Shown one piece after another: positions 1 to 7,970 of a DNA stretch of 20,257 nucleotides. A model generated the notes under the pieces. That model was not told the origin of the DNA. It saw only the letters and a program-made list of their open reading frames with translations, and searched no databases. This DNA is from an uncultured Muribaculaceae bacterium (GTDB taxonomy: Bacteria; Bacteroidota; Bacteroidia; Bacteroidales; Muribaculaceae): the NCBI GenBank assembly GCA_910586175.1, contig CAJUIJ010000015.1:1-20257 (forward strand), in the 5' to 3' direction. Made by a program: the position numbers and the translations under genes. Position 1 is the stretch's first letter. Every line of letters starts with the position of its first letter.

Positions 1-868
1 TTAATGTCACAATCCCGTTGCTTCTGTCGGCAGGCCGCAGCTTGGCTGCATATCGCCCCATGGAGCCTTGGCTCGTGATGTGATGATTGCAGCGCGACAT
101 AAGCAACAGGTCACACCAACCTTTGTCCGATTCGTTATTCCTGCATATCTCAATGTCATATCCAACAAGTGCAGGTATCAGATTATCTTCACACCACTCA
201 GGCTCATCTGAAAAGAGAAAAATTTTAGTGCTGGGATTTATGCTTGCCACCAATTCGCAGCTTTGCCGGAAATATTCGATTGCAGCAGGCTGCCCATATG
301 CTTCATGATATTTTGAAAGATCACCCCGCCTCACATGTAAAGCACATGCGCCGCGCTCCGAAGCTATCTTGTCTATCTCTTCAAATTTAGCACGATTCTC
401 TTCATCAAGCACTTCTTTATTCACATAAAATATTTCGGTGAATACCGAGGCGAACATATCATCGGTTTCCTTAAAATATCCTTTGATATAACTCGGCGAT
501 TGGATTGCCTGCCACTGCGTGTCGTCAGCACGCTTAAGATATTCGTTATGATGCCGGAAAGCTATCTTGTATATCCTTTTGATGAAGCCATTTTTAAGCA
601 CAGGCAAATTAATAAGAGGAAAAGCTGTAAGCAAGTCAAAATTGCGACAGAATCGGCCATCTATATCCATCCCATCCTTGGCAAACCAATCAAGGTTGTA
701 CACGACTTTGAGACCTTGCGACTCGAGCATCTTCCCGGCCAGATAGAAGTGCATCTGCGAGCAGATACCTCCATCCATATTGAGCACAACCATATTGGGC
801 AACAGCCTGAAACGCACGAGCTTTGCTGCAATACATGACACAATATATTTAATAGCTCTCTTTATCAT
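1..868 (-). CDS. GT11 alpha-1,2-fucosyltransferase-like protein, 3' end cut by window edge
   Basis: The frame is open from an ATG at 868 to base 1, giving 289 codons with no stop, so the C-terminus lies outside the window. The best clue is HVRRGDL at residues 178-184, matching the HxRRGD GDP-fucose-binding motif of family GT11. Supporting features are an N-terminal glycine/QM segment (MDGGICSQM, residues 31-39) like the GGLGNQM start of that family, and LFSDEPEW (218-225), which resembles the FSDDxEW segment. The usual SxFSWW-type segment near the end is replaced by TSQGSMGRYAAKL (265-277), so this is a divergent member and the acceptor sugar cannot be told. Such enzymes act in the cytoplasm on surface glycans. 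An in-frame TAA lies about 17 codons upstream of the ATG with no other ATG between. It lies 76 bases downstream of the CinA-like gene on the same strand. Confidence 0.75.
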   Translation of the reverse strand, partial: MIKRAIKYIVSCIAAKLVRFRLLPNMVVLNMDGGICSQMHFYLAGKMLESQGLKVVYNLDWFAKDGMDIDGRFCRNFDLLTAFPLINLPVLKNGFIKRIYKIAFRHHNEYLKRADDTQWQAIQSPSYIKGYFKETDDMFASVFTEIFYVNKEVLDEENRAKFEEIDKIASERGACALHVRRGDLSKYHEAYGQPAAIEYFRQSCELVASINPSTKIFLFSDEPEWCEDNLIPALVGYDIEICRNNESDKGWCDLLLMSRCNHHITSQGSMGRYAAKLRPADRSNGIVTL

Positions 869-944
869 CGTGTTGCTGACAATCTGCAAGCCGTGTTATG
901 GAGTTCTTCCTTTATATGAAAATTATACGAGAACGCCTTTTAAT

Positions 945-1799
945 CTAATCGTCGTTAATCTCCTCTTGAATTGTATAATTGTTGCGCAGTAACTTTATCA
1001 ACATAACCATTACATGATTGGTGGCACGTGCAATTACCTGTTCGCGGTCACCCTTGAACTGTATCAACTCTGTGACGACCTTGTTGCCATATTTAGCAGC
1101 CATCCATACTGTGCCGACCGGCTTAAACTTGGTGCCTCCATCGGGGCCGGCTATTCCTGAGGTGGCAAGCGCACAATCGGAATGCATGAGCGCAGAGATG
1201 CCATTGGCCATATCCTCCACAACTTCACGGCTCACAGCCCCATAGCGCGAGAGGTTGGATCTTGATACATTAAGCACCTCGGCCTTGACATCGTTGCTGT
1301 AACTGACCACACTACCCAAATAATAGACTGACGAGCCAGGATTAGTCGTTATGCTGTGGGCTATGTTCCCGCCGGTGCAGCTCTCTGCCGTGCCTATCGT
1401 AAGCTCGCGTTCAGTAAGTAATTCTCCGAGCACCTGCGACACATTCTTATCTTCAATCGACACAAGTTCCTCACTGAACATGTCCATAAGTTGCTGCTGA
1501 TATTTGTTGAGCTTGAACCTTATGAGGCCTATACCGCTGTTTGCGCCGGTAAGTGTTATCTTTGTAACAAGATTGTTGCTGTCGATTGTAATTTTAACAA
1601 ATTCCGGCAGTTGAGACTCAAAGTGGCGCATGAGGTTGCGCAATTCGTCACGTGTATACCCATAAATCACCACATGCCTTGACTCCTTAGTCTGTTTATC
1701 CTTTGAAGAAGCTTGGGCGGCAGAGGCTGAGAAGCCCTGCGATAAGTGGTCGTTGGCCGTCGTTTTGTCAGCAGGTTTATTGGTGTCTTTTGGAGTCAT
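945..1799 (-). CDS. CinA/PncC-family NMN deamidase lacking the MoCF-like domain
   Basis: This 284-residue protein has the CinA C-terminal domain (about 118-272), with TAESCTGG at 137-144 around the proposed catalytic serine and SGIAGPDGG at 214-222. By family it would hydrolyse nicotinamide mononucleotide to nicotinate mononucleotide and ammonia, an NAD-salvage step. Residues 41-112 look like the small KH-like linker that in full-length CinA (about 410 residues) joins the N-terminal MoCF/ADP-ribose pyrophosphatase domain to the deamidase domain. Here that first domain is absent, replaced by about 40 polar residues rich in K, T, S and A. Only 14 bases separate it from the tsaD stop, so it is probably in the tsaD transcript. 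E. coli PncC has the catalytic domain alone, so this is an intermediate architecture. Confidence 0.85.
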   Translation of the reverse strand: MTPKDTNKPADKTTANDHLSQGFSASAAQASSKDKQTKESRHVVIYGYTRDELRNLMRHFESQLPEFVKITIDSNNLVTKITLTGANSGIGLIRFKLNKYQQQLMDMFSEELVSIEDKNVSQVLGELLTERELTIGTAESCTGGNIAHSITTNPGSSVYYLGSVVSYSNDVKAEVLNVSRSNLSRYGAVSREVVEDMANGISALMHSDCALATSGIAGPDGGTKFKPVGTVWMAAKYGNKVVTELIQFKGDREQVIARATNHVMVMLIKLLRNNYTIQEEINDD

Positions 1800-1813
1800 G
1801 TTTTTCAGTTTTT

Positions 1814-2830
1814 TCAGATTGAAGTTCTTGCAAATGGAGGAAGCGACAAGTCGCTATATTCCTTGTTCTTATATTTAAACCAGCCGGCCATAGCCACCAT
1901 GGCTGCATTGTCGGTAGTAAATTTTCTGGCAGGTATCCAAGCCTTTACTCCAAGTCGCGAACAAAGGTTGTCTACCGCATCCCTAACAGCCGAATTGGCT
2001 GACACACCTCCTCCTATAGCCACATGTTTTACACCGGTTTGTCGCACGGCAAGTTCAAGCTTATCGAGCAGTATGCGGACTACTGTAGCTTGAAGTGATG
2101 CACATAGGTCTGCTTTATTTTTCTCTATAAAATCGGGATCCTCTTTGAGAGCATCACGGAGAGTATAAAGAAAAGATGTCTTTAGACCACTGAAAGAATA
2201 GTCAAGGCCTGAAAGATGAGGGCGGCTGAATTTGAATTTCTTCGAATCACCGTCTTTGGCAAGCCTGTCAATGTGTGGACCTCCCGGGTAGGGTAGACCC
2301 AATACTTTTGCGCACTTGTCAAAAGCTTCACCTGCGGCATCGTCTATTGTTTGCCCCAATATTTCCATTTCATATGGAGAATTGACAAGAACTATCTGGG
2401 AGTTGCCTCCTGACACCAACAGACACAGATATGGGAATTCCGGAGTAGCATCATTCTCCGTCTCCTTAACGAAATGCGATAACACATGGCCATGAAGATG
2501 ATTTACATCAATCAGGGGTATATCGAGTCCAATTGCCATACCCTTGGCAAACGATGTGCCGACGTGCAAAGATCCGAGTAGCCCGGGTCCTCGGGTATAT
2601 GCAATAGCCGAGAGGTCAGAGGGGGTGATTCCGGCTTGACGCAGCGCTTCTGACACTGTGGGCACAATATTATGCTGGTGCATTCGCGAGGCGAGTTCGG
2701 GCACTACACCACCATATGCCTCGTGCACTGATTGGCTCGCGATAACATTGCTGAGCAGTATACCATCGGCAATTACTGCTGCCGATGTGTCATCGCACGA
2801 TGATTCTATTCCGAGTATAATTTCTCTCAT
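1814..2830 (-). CDS. tsaD: tRNA N6-adenosine threonylcarbamoyltransferase TsaD
   Basis: TsaD transfers the threonylcarbamoyl group from threonylcarbamoyl-AMP to A37 of ANN-decoding tRNAs, working with TsaB and TsaE (neither is in this window). The 338 residues match the usual family length. The start MREIILGIESSCDDTS is typical of the ASKHA fold. Metal ligands appear as H111 and H115 in HLHGH and D307 in TDNAAM. Other family marks are VSGGNSQ (139-145), YPGGPHIDRLA (181-191), FSFSGLKTS (starting at residue 212 within YSFSGLK) and GGGVSANS (273-280). The residue between the two metal histidines is His rather than the Glu of E. coli, which leaves the ligands intact. A consensus promoter lies just upstream, and the cinA-like gene follows after 14 bases. 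Confidence 0.97.
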   Translation of the reverse strand: MREIILGIESSCDDTSAAVIADGILLSNVIASQSVHEAYGGVVPELASRMHQHNIVPTVSEALRQAGITPSDLSAIAYTRGPGLLGSLHVGTSFAKGMAIGLDIPLIDVNHLHGHVLSHFVKETENDATPEFPYLCLLVSGGNSQIVLVNSPYEMEILGQTIDDAAGEAFDKCAKVLGLPYPGGPHIDRLAKDGDSKKFKFSRPHLSGLDYSFSGLKTSFLYTLRDALKEDPDFIEKNKADLCASLQATVVRILLDKLELAVRQTGVKHVAIGGGVSANSAVRDAVDNLCSRLGVKAWIPARKFTTDNAAMVAMAGWFKYKNKEYSDLSLPPFARTSI

Positions 2831-2859
2831 TAATCTGACCGCTTACTATAATGATTATA

Positions 2860-2890
2860 CAAAATTAAGCATTCCGGCTATCAATTCAAA
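2860..2890 (-). promoter_or_regulatory. Promoter of tsaD
   Basis: Reading the minus strand, TTTG (2887-2890) is followed by 19 bases and then TAATTTTG (2860-2867), an exact match to the Bacteroidetes -33/-7 consensus. The predicted transcript starts about 23 bases before the tsaD ATG. With the folE terminator just upstream, this marks the start of a separate tsaD-cinA unit. Confidence 0.7.
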
Positions 2891-2913
2891 ATTAACATGA
2901 TTAAAAAATAACG

Positions 2914-2949
2914 AAAAAACGGCCATATCCAACAGGATAGAGCCGTTTT
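2914..2949 (-). terminator. Intrinsic terminator of the tpiA-SPOR-folE operon
   Basis: AAAACGGC (2916-2923) pairs with GCCGTTTT (2942-2949). After a small internal mismatch, TATCC (2926-2930) pairs with GGATA (2935-2939) around an AACA loop. In the leftward transcript the hairpin ends in a run of six U (2914-2919), the classic rho-independent form. It lies about 50 bases past the folE stop. The rightward strand also has a short U run after the stem, but no gene arrives from that side. Confidence 0.85.
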
Positions 2950-3002
2950 GTTATATTTTGATATCCAAAAAGCGCAATTGATGCTTGCTGCTACAAGAAT
3001 TT

Positions 3003-3608
3003 TCAATTGCTAATCAACGAGCGGAATTCTGCACGGAGTGCAGGATCTGAGGCAAACATACCAATGTAGTCGTATGTAGCAGTGGCAGCATCCTGCTTCT
3101 CCACTCCTCGCATCTTCATGCAAAGGTGTTCACCGGTGCATGACACAATTACACCTTTGGTCGGCATTGCTTCCGAAAGCAACTTGCAGATTTGGGCAGT
3201 AAGACGCTCCTGCACTTGCAGTCGTCTTGCAAACCCTTCAACAATTCTTGCAAGCTTGGATAGGCCAATCATTTTGCCGTCAGGAATATATCCTATGCTC
3301 ACCTTTCCGAAGAATGGCAAAATATGATGCTCACACATTGAGTAGAACTCAATATCCTTCACAATCACCATTTTAGAGCCTTCGTATTGGAATATTGCTT
3401 TTTGTGCCACTTCCATAGGATCTATACGATACCCCTGTGTGATGTCGAGTAGAGCCTTTGCCGCGCGCACAGGTGTCTTACGCAACCCCTCGCGGGTAGG
3501 GTCCTCACCTATGAGTCTGAGAATAGCCTCATAGTGAGATGCTATTTCACTGACAAGCTTCTCGTCATGCTGTTGATTTGGCATCATAATCTTATTTGAT
3601 AATGACAA
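3003..3608 (-). CDS. folE: GTP cyclohydrolase I
   Basis: FolE converts GTP to 7,8-dihydroneopterin triphosphate, the first step of folate and pterin synthesis. The 201 residues hold the expected motifs: EDPTREGLRKTP (35-46), MCEHHILPF (91-99) and GEHLCMKMRGVEK (159-171). Zinc ligands are C92, H95 and C163, with the same spacing as C110, H113 and C181 in E. coli. H94 and H161 correspond to the catalytic histidines. The ATG at 3608 overlaps the preceding SPOR gene by 17 bases; in-frame ATGs at 3587 and 3584 (residues 8 and 9) would remove the overlap and are equally plausible. It is last in the tpiA-SPOR-folE operon and is followed by a terminator. Confidence 0.97.
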   Translation of the reverse strand: MSLSNKIMMPNQQHDEKLVSEIASHYEAILRLIGEDPTREGLRKTPVRAAKALLDITQGYRIDPMEVAQKAIFQYEGSKMVIVKDIEFYSMCEHHILPFFGKVSIGYIPDGKMIGLSKLARIVEGFARRLQVQERLTAQICKLLSEAMPTKGVIVSCTGEHLCMKMRGVEKQDAATATYDYIGMFASDPALRAEFRSLISN

Positions 3609-4110
3609 TCTGACTCTTCACAATTCTCATCTCTGCGGCAAACTGAGGGAAAGCTCTTTTCAACTCGACAAGTGCGTTGGATGCCTCTGCCTGAGTCTGA
3701 AAATTGCCAATACGAGTGTACCAGTTGGGAGAACTTGAATAAGAGTAAACTTGCCCTCTATATTTAGGAAACCTTGCAACAATAGCGTTGCCACGCGCAC
3801 GCGCACGACTCTCCAGTGAGTGTTGGTTGCGGCCATCGCTAAATACTTGCACACGGTAGCCCTGAGTCTTGTTTATGCCGGGGCGTAAAGTTTGTGTTTC
3901 CTTTTTTATAGTTTCCTTCTCACCGCGCAATATTTGGTCGAGCAGGTTGTCAGGGATATCAATATGCACATTGCCATTCGACTCACGCTCTATCCTTTCA
4001 ACCACATTGTCAGGCTCTTCTCCATGACCGGTGAGGGCAGCGAAACACCCGACCGGCAGCAAATATGCTGCGGCCAGGCATATACATAGTATTGAAGTTT
4101 TTGGAGTCAA
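3592..4110 (-). CDS. SPOR-domain envelope protein
   Basis: The C-terminal 85 or so residues form a SPOR domain (GYRVQVFSDG ... NWYTRIGNF ... AEASNALVELK), a fold that binds glycan strands lacking stem peptides at division sites and is exported. I place the start at the TTG at 4110, which gives MTPKTSILCICLAAAYLLPVGCFA, a plausible signal peptide directly at the N-terminus, and leaves 34 bases after the tpiA stop. The only upstream ATG (4200) would overlap tpiA by 56 bases and bury the hydrophobic segment about 35 residues inside the protein. The cysteine after PVG could be a weak lipobox, but proline at -3 argues against it. Length is 172 residues from TTG. Its position between tpiA and folE matches an arrangement I recall from other Bacteroidales genomes. 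Confidence 0.8.
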   Translation of the reverse strand: MTPKTSILCICLAAAYLLPVGCFAALTGHGEEPDNVVERIERESNGNVHIDIPDNLLDQILRGEKETIKKETQTLRPGINKTQGYRVQVFSDGRNQHSLESRARARGNAIVARFPKYRGQVYSYSSSPNWYTRIGNFQTQAEASNALVELKRAFPQFAAEMRIVKSQIVIIK

Positions 4111-4144
4111 TTCAAAAAATTTACGCTGATTGCGAGAGGAGATA

Positions 4145-4900
4145 TTAACCGAAAGCCTCAATGATTCCCATAAAGTCTTCTGCCTTAAGAGCAGCTCCAC
4201 CTATGAGACCACCATCAACATCAGCCTTAGCGAAAAGTTCGCGGGCATTGCCCGGCTTGCAGCTTCCTCCATAAAGGATGCTTGTATTGTCTGCAACCTC
4301 TTTGCCATACTTCTCTGCGATGACCGCACGAATGTGTGCATGCATGTCCTGAGCCTGTTCAGCTGTTGCAGTCTTGCCGGTACCGATAGCCCATACAGGT
4401 TCGTATGCAATGACAATATTGGCAAATTCTTCAGATGTAAGTGAGAAAAGAGCTTCAACCTGACCTTTTACAACGTCATTATATGAACCATCTTCACGCT
4501 GTTCAAGCACTTCGCCTACACAGAAGATGGGTTTGAGACCATTCTCCAGCGCCATCTTTGTTTTTGCAAGAAGCTGCTCGTTGTTCTCTCCAAAGTATTG
4601 ACGGCGTTCGCTGTGACCAAGAATCACATATTCAGCTCCTGTTGACTTAACCATAGAGGCACTAACTTCGCCGGTATATGCACCTTTGGCATGCTCTGAG
4701 CAGTTTTCTGCACCAAGCTTCACGAGTTCAGGTTCAAGCACAGCATTGACAGATGTAAGATGGGTAAAAGGCACACATACAATCACGTCGCAGTTAGCTT
4801 TCTTACCTTTAAGAAGTGCGTTAACGCTGTTGGCGAGTTCAACACCCTCATCGAGAGTGGTGTTCATTTTCCAGTTTCCTGCTACAATATTTTTTCTCAT
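4145..4900 (-). CDS. tpiA: Triosephosphate isomerase
   Basis: TpiA interconverts dihydroxyacetone phosphate and glyceraldehyde 3-phosphate in glycolysis, in the cytoplasm. The 251 residues match the family length. Catalytic residues are visible: K11 in NWKMN, H96 in GHSERR, and E167 in AYEPVWAIGTGKTA, which also starts the flexible loop 6. The phosphate-binding YGGSCKPGNA segment is present near the end. It leads an operon with the SPOR gene and folE, with its own promoter just upstream at the 3' edge of the helicase gene. Confidence 0.98.
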   Translation of the reverse strand: MRKNIVAGNWKMNTTLDEGVELANSVNALLKGKKANCDVIVCVPFTHLTSVNAVLEPELVKLGAENCSEHAKGAYTGEVSASMVKSTGAEYVILGHSERRQYFGENNEQLLAKTKMALENGLKPIFCVGEVLEQREDGSYNDVVKGQVEALFSLTSEEFANIVIAYEPVWAIGTGKTATAEQAQDMHAHIRAVIAEKYGKEVADNTSILYGGSCKPGNARELFAKADVDGGLIGGAALKAEDFMGIIEAFG

Positions 4901-4937
4901 TTTTCTATGTTAATTAGAAGTGTTTTCTATCAGGCCA

Positions 4938-4969
4938 CAAAATTACAACATTTCAATGAGAAATGCAAC
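4938..4969 (-). promoter_or_regulatory. Promoter of tpiA operon, with a hairpin in its spacer
   Basis: On the minus strand GTTG (4966-4969, three of four matches to TTTG) is followed by 20 bases and TAATTTTG (4938-4945, exact). The -33 box overlaps the helicase stop codon. The spacer contains a perfect inverted repeat, CATTTC (4949-4954) and GAAATG (4960-4965) with a five-base loop. It could be an operator, or a weak end signal for the helicase transcript. Confidence 0.6.
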
Positions 4970-6987
4970 TACGACTCTGTTAATGTTTCACAATCTCCGA
5001 CTGTCTCTGCATTTAAACTTTGTAAATCTATTTGACGGCTATTGATATCTGACATAACACCTCCATCATGAATATATCGGTATAAATGAGAATAAAAGGG
5101 ATGTTTTGTCAGAGTTGTAGAATCTCCGATAATGATGAGTTTCATTCGTGCGCGTGTCATTGCCACATTCATGCGTCTTAAGTCCCTGAGAAAACCGATC
5201 TGACCTTGAACATTTGACCTCACAAGTGAAATCAGAACCACATCGCTTTCGCGACCCTGAAAACCGTCAATCGTATTGATGGTAATAAGTTTCTTAATCG
5301 GTTTAAAAAACGGAGTGCGATTAAGCAGTCCTCTCAAATAACGCACTTGGGCCCTATATGGCGAAATTACCGCTATATCTATTCGCTCATCAACTATTCT
5401 TGGTATGCCTATCTTATCTACATAATTTTGAAGTGTTTGTAATGTCAGAATCGCTTCGTTGGTGTTGATGCGGCCCATTGTGTTTCTGTATAGAGTTTCG
5501 TAATACTCCTTGACTCTATCTTGTGTATCACCTTCAACATTACATTCATCAGCTGAGAAGCCTGATTCCACCCATTCAATTGGAGTATCAAGATCAAGGA
5601 TGCCACGATGACGCACTTCCGGTGCTGCCACCATACAGCCATGATAAAACCAGTCATTGGGGAATTTCATGATCGCTTCATTCATGCGATATTGGGTTGC
5701 AAGGAGAGTCACAGTCTCCGGATGCAGTTCAACTATACGTTCCATCAATGATTTACCTAATCCCTGCTTGGCAGCTTCATAACTTTTCACAGTAGCAGGC
5801 AATTGACAGTGGTCGCCGGCAAGTATGACACGTCCTGCACGACGCATCGGTATCCAGCATGCCGCTTCAAGTGCCTGTGCGGCTTCATCTATAAATAGTG
5901 TGGAGAATTTCTGGCCATCAAGAAGTTTGCTTGTGCTTCCCACAAGTGTAGACGCAATTACTTTAGATTCGGCAAAGAGATCCCGGTTAATTCTGAACTC
6001 TATGTCGGTCGCCCGATCTTTAAGCCTTTCTATCTTTTGATGCCATTGGTCACTTCTTTTTCTTGAACACCTGAGTTCACGTATACTTTTCCGTATGCTC
6101 CATAAATTAGGATATTCGGGATGATCTTCGAACCGGTGCTCGTAAGTCGAAGCCAACATCTTGTCATTAACCCGAGCCGGATTACCGATTCGAAGCACAG
6201 AAACTCCACGGTCAGCCAACCTCTCACAAATGAGGTCGACAGCTGAATTGCTCTGGGCACACACTAACACCTGGCTTTCACGACGCAACGTCTCATAGAC
6301 CGCTTCAACAAGTGTGGTTGTCTTGCCGGTGCCGGGCGGTCCGTGCACAATCGCCACATCTTTTGCCGCTAACACCTTATTTACACCTCTCTGCTGCGAG
6401 TCATTGAGATATGGCAATGTTATATTATTGAGTTTTAGCTCGCTTACAGGGCGGTGCGAATAAATTATATCGCGCAACTCGGCAAGGCGTCCTTTGGCTG
6501 TTGAGGTTCGTTCAAGTGCTTCAAACATTGCCTTATAAGAGGTATCGTCAAATGATCGCATCACTCCCAGCTGCAAACCTTGTTGTGTAATTGGCAATCG
6601 TGCGTTATCCGGCACTTCCACTCCCATGCTGTCGCCATTCACATAATTAACAACACCAGTTATAACTGAAGAAGGTCGTTTGTCACCCTCTTCTGCCATG
6701 AAGAGTGAAAGAGGACGGCCATACTCGAAGTTGTGGTCATCTTCATATTCCTCATCCAAGACTTCACGTTTGAGCACTACAATGCGTTGGTTAAGCGAGT
6801 TATGTCGGTCGGCAGATATCGTGACAGGAAACCAACAATCGCCACGCTCCTTCATTCTTTCAATACCTAGCTTGCTTACAGATTCCTCATACTCACGTTT
6901 TTCGTTATCATATTCAAGTTGGAGCAGTCTACACTGCTCAGCTAAAATATTCCTCGCATTGATAGGATAGTTTTTCTTATTTTGCAT
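4969..6987 (-). CDS. SF1 helicase of the UPF1/IGHMBP2-like group
   Basis: This 672-residue protein is a complete superfamily 1 helicase. Walker A is GPPGTGKT (216-223), Walker B is FIDEAAQA (365-372), motif III is GDHCQLPA (391-398), motif IV contains QYRM (432-435), motif V is TIDGFQGRESD (572-582), and motif VI is NVAMTRAR (607-614). DEAA, QYRM and GFQGRE are typical of UPF1/IGHMBP2-type SF1B enzymes, which unwind RNA and/or DNA 5' to 3'. Residues 1-200 hold the accessory region that precedes the first RecA domain in IGHMBP2-like proteins. The ATG overlaps the stop region of the upstream hemerythrin-LuxR regulator by 11 bases, so the two are almost surely translationally coupled. The substrate is unknown. 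Confidence 0.93.
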   Translation of the reverse strand: MQNKKNYPINARNILAEQCRLLQLEYDNEKREYEESVSKLGIERMKERGDCWFPVTISADRHNSLNQRIVVLKREVLDEEYEDDHNFEYGRPLSLFMAEEGDKRPSSVITGVVNYVNGDSMGVEVPDNARLPITQQGLQLGVMRSFDDTSYKAMFEALERTSTAKGRLAELRDIIYSHRPVSELKLNNITLPYLNDSQQRGVNKVLAAKDVAIVHGPPGTGKTTTLVEAVYETLRRESQVLVCAQSNSAVDLICERLADRGVSVLRIGNPARVNDKMLASTYEHRFEDHPEYPNLWSIRKSIRELRCSRKRSDQWHQKIERLKDRATDIEFRINRDLFAESKVIASTLVGSTSKLLDGQKFSTLFIDEAAQALEAACWIPMRRAGRVILAGDHCQLPATVKSYEAAKQGLGKSLMERIVELHPETVTLLATQYRMNEAIMKFPNDWFYHGCMVAAPEVRHRGILDLDTPIEWVESGFSADECNVEGDTQDRVKEYYETLYRNTMGRINTNEAILTLQTLQNYVDKIGIPRIVDERIDIAVISPYRAQVRYLRGLLNRTPFFKPIKKLITINTIDGFQGRESDVVLISLVRSNVQGQIGFLRDLRRMNVAMTRARMKLIIIGDSTTLTKHPFYSHLYRYIHDGGVMSDINSRQIDLQSLNAETVGDCETLTES

Positions 6988-7927
6988 GAGGATTCAGGTC
7001 TTTTATGTCTACCAGATGATGAAGTATGGCAAATATAGCCAATCCGGCAGTGGAGTGTATCTCAAGTTTGGAACTTATGTTTTTACGGTGAGTGGCTACC
7101 GTGTGCACCGAAAGATAGAGCTTTTCGGCAATTTCCTTGTTTGATAAACCTTTAGCGACGCAGCATATTATCTCTTTCTCGCGTTCGCCAAGCAATTCCA
7201 CTCGTCGCTTTGCTTCGGACGATTTAGAGATTTCAATTTTCTTGCTTTCGAGACGCTTCTCCAATTTTTCAACTGAAGGCACAAACAAATGAGATTCAAT
7301 CTCAAAATGACTCATCAAATCTTTCTCAAGATTGATTATATCAAAAAGCGCGGAACTGAGTAGGGCATTCGATTCTTCAGTGTAATGATATATGAAAATA
7401 TCTTTCAATTCATTTAGTTTTTCGCCCATATGGTCGTGATCAGTAGAAAATTGCTCTATGCTGAAAGATGGGTCTTTGTCTCCATGCAAAAGCTTCTCGA
7501 CATAGTCAAAAACCACATCGTTTTCATGATTGAGATGTTCGTGAACTTCAGAAACATAATCGTCAAAAAATTTGATGAGCAAAAACGAGACATCATTTGT
7601 CTCTGAATAGTTAATTGCCTCGATAAGCTTATGCCTCAACTTTGGCAAAGATATACTGACAATAACGTTATGTGCATTCTTCAGATATTTCATAAGTGAC
7701 GGCAATGATATCTGATAATTATCGTGCTCACGACCACTAAGCAAATTACATACTGCCAAGAAGGTATTTAAATCTACTTCTGCATTGTCGCAAACCTTGC
7801 GCACACTATCATCACCGAAGCCAAAAGGAATACCAAACCTATTGATTGTCATAAGCAAGAGGTTATTGTCGCGAATTAAATCTCGCATAGTATTCTCGGG
7901 TTTGTATGAACTGTGACGGTCAATCAT
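6977..7927 (-). CDS. Di-iron hemerythrin (YtfE/RIC-like)-LuxR fusion regulator
   Basis: The protein has three parts. Residues 14-60 resemble the ScdA_N domain of RIC proteins, but where those have a Cys-Cys pair (FCCGG) this one reads FGFGDD (35-40). Residues about 78-222 form a hemerythrin-like four-helix domain with candidate di-iron ligands H86, H131, E135, H164, H207 and E211. Their spacing (45, 4, 29, 43, 4) closely follows the E. coli YtfE ligands H84, H129, E133, H160, H204, E208. Residues about 243-305 are a LuxR/GerE helix-turn-helix (LGEREKEIICCVAKGLSNKE, then HTVATHRKNI). The likely role is a one-component transcription factor sensing NO, oxygen or iron through the di-iron site. 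It lies divergently from a metal-efflux permease and overlaps the helicase gene. The ligand and targets are inferred, not shown. Confidence 0.88.
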   Translation of the reverse strand: MIDRHSSYKPENTMRDLIRDNNLLLMTINRFGIPFGFGDDSVRKVCDNAEVDLNTFLAVCNLLSGREHDNYQISLPSLMKYLKNAHNVIVSISLPKLRHKLIEAINYSETNDVSFLLIKFFDDYVSEVHEHLNHENDVVFDYVEKLLHGDKDPSFSIEQFSTDHDHMGEKLNELKDIFIYHYTEESNALLSSALFDIINLEKDLMSHFEIESHLFVPSVEKLEKRLESKKIEISKSSEAKRRVELLGEREKEIICCVAKGLSNKEIAEKLYLSVHTVATHRKNISSKLEIHSTAGLAIFAILHHLVDIKDLNPHAK

Positions 7928-7940
7928 TGCCTCTTATTTT

Positions 7941-7970
7941 AATTTGCAAATTTATAATCTGCAAATTTAG
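7941..7970. repeat. Repeated TAAATTTGCA elements in the divergent control region
   Basis: AATTTGCAAATT (7941-7952) is a perfect 12-base palindrome, and a second copy of its right half, GCAAATTTA (7961-7969), follows 15 bases later, so minus-strand TAAATTTG occurs twice. The distal copy serves as a -7 box; the proximal one sits where transcription would begin and lacks a matching -33 box, so it may be an operator. The rest of the 147-base gap holds two weak inverted repeats near the permease: TTTTA/TAAAA (8031-8044) and ACGT-ATAG-ACGT (8054-8065). No consensus promoter is visible on the permease side. Confidence 0.5.

Noticed and set aside
87..843. Several short open frames on both strands
   Set aside because: They are shadows of the GT11-like gene, which runs unbroken from 868 to the window edge and shows family motifs.
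2486..2500. His in place of Glu in the TsaD HxEGH metal motif
   Set aside because: Both metal-binding histidines are kept and all other motifs are intact; I recall this middle position also varying in other Bacteroidetes TsaD proteins.
7941..7970. Repeats considered as a CRISPR or iteron array
   Set aside because: Only two short copies exist and one is explained as a -7 promoter box.
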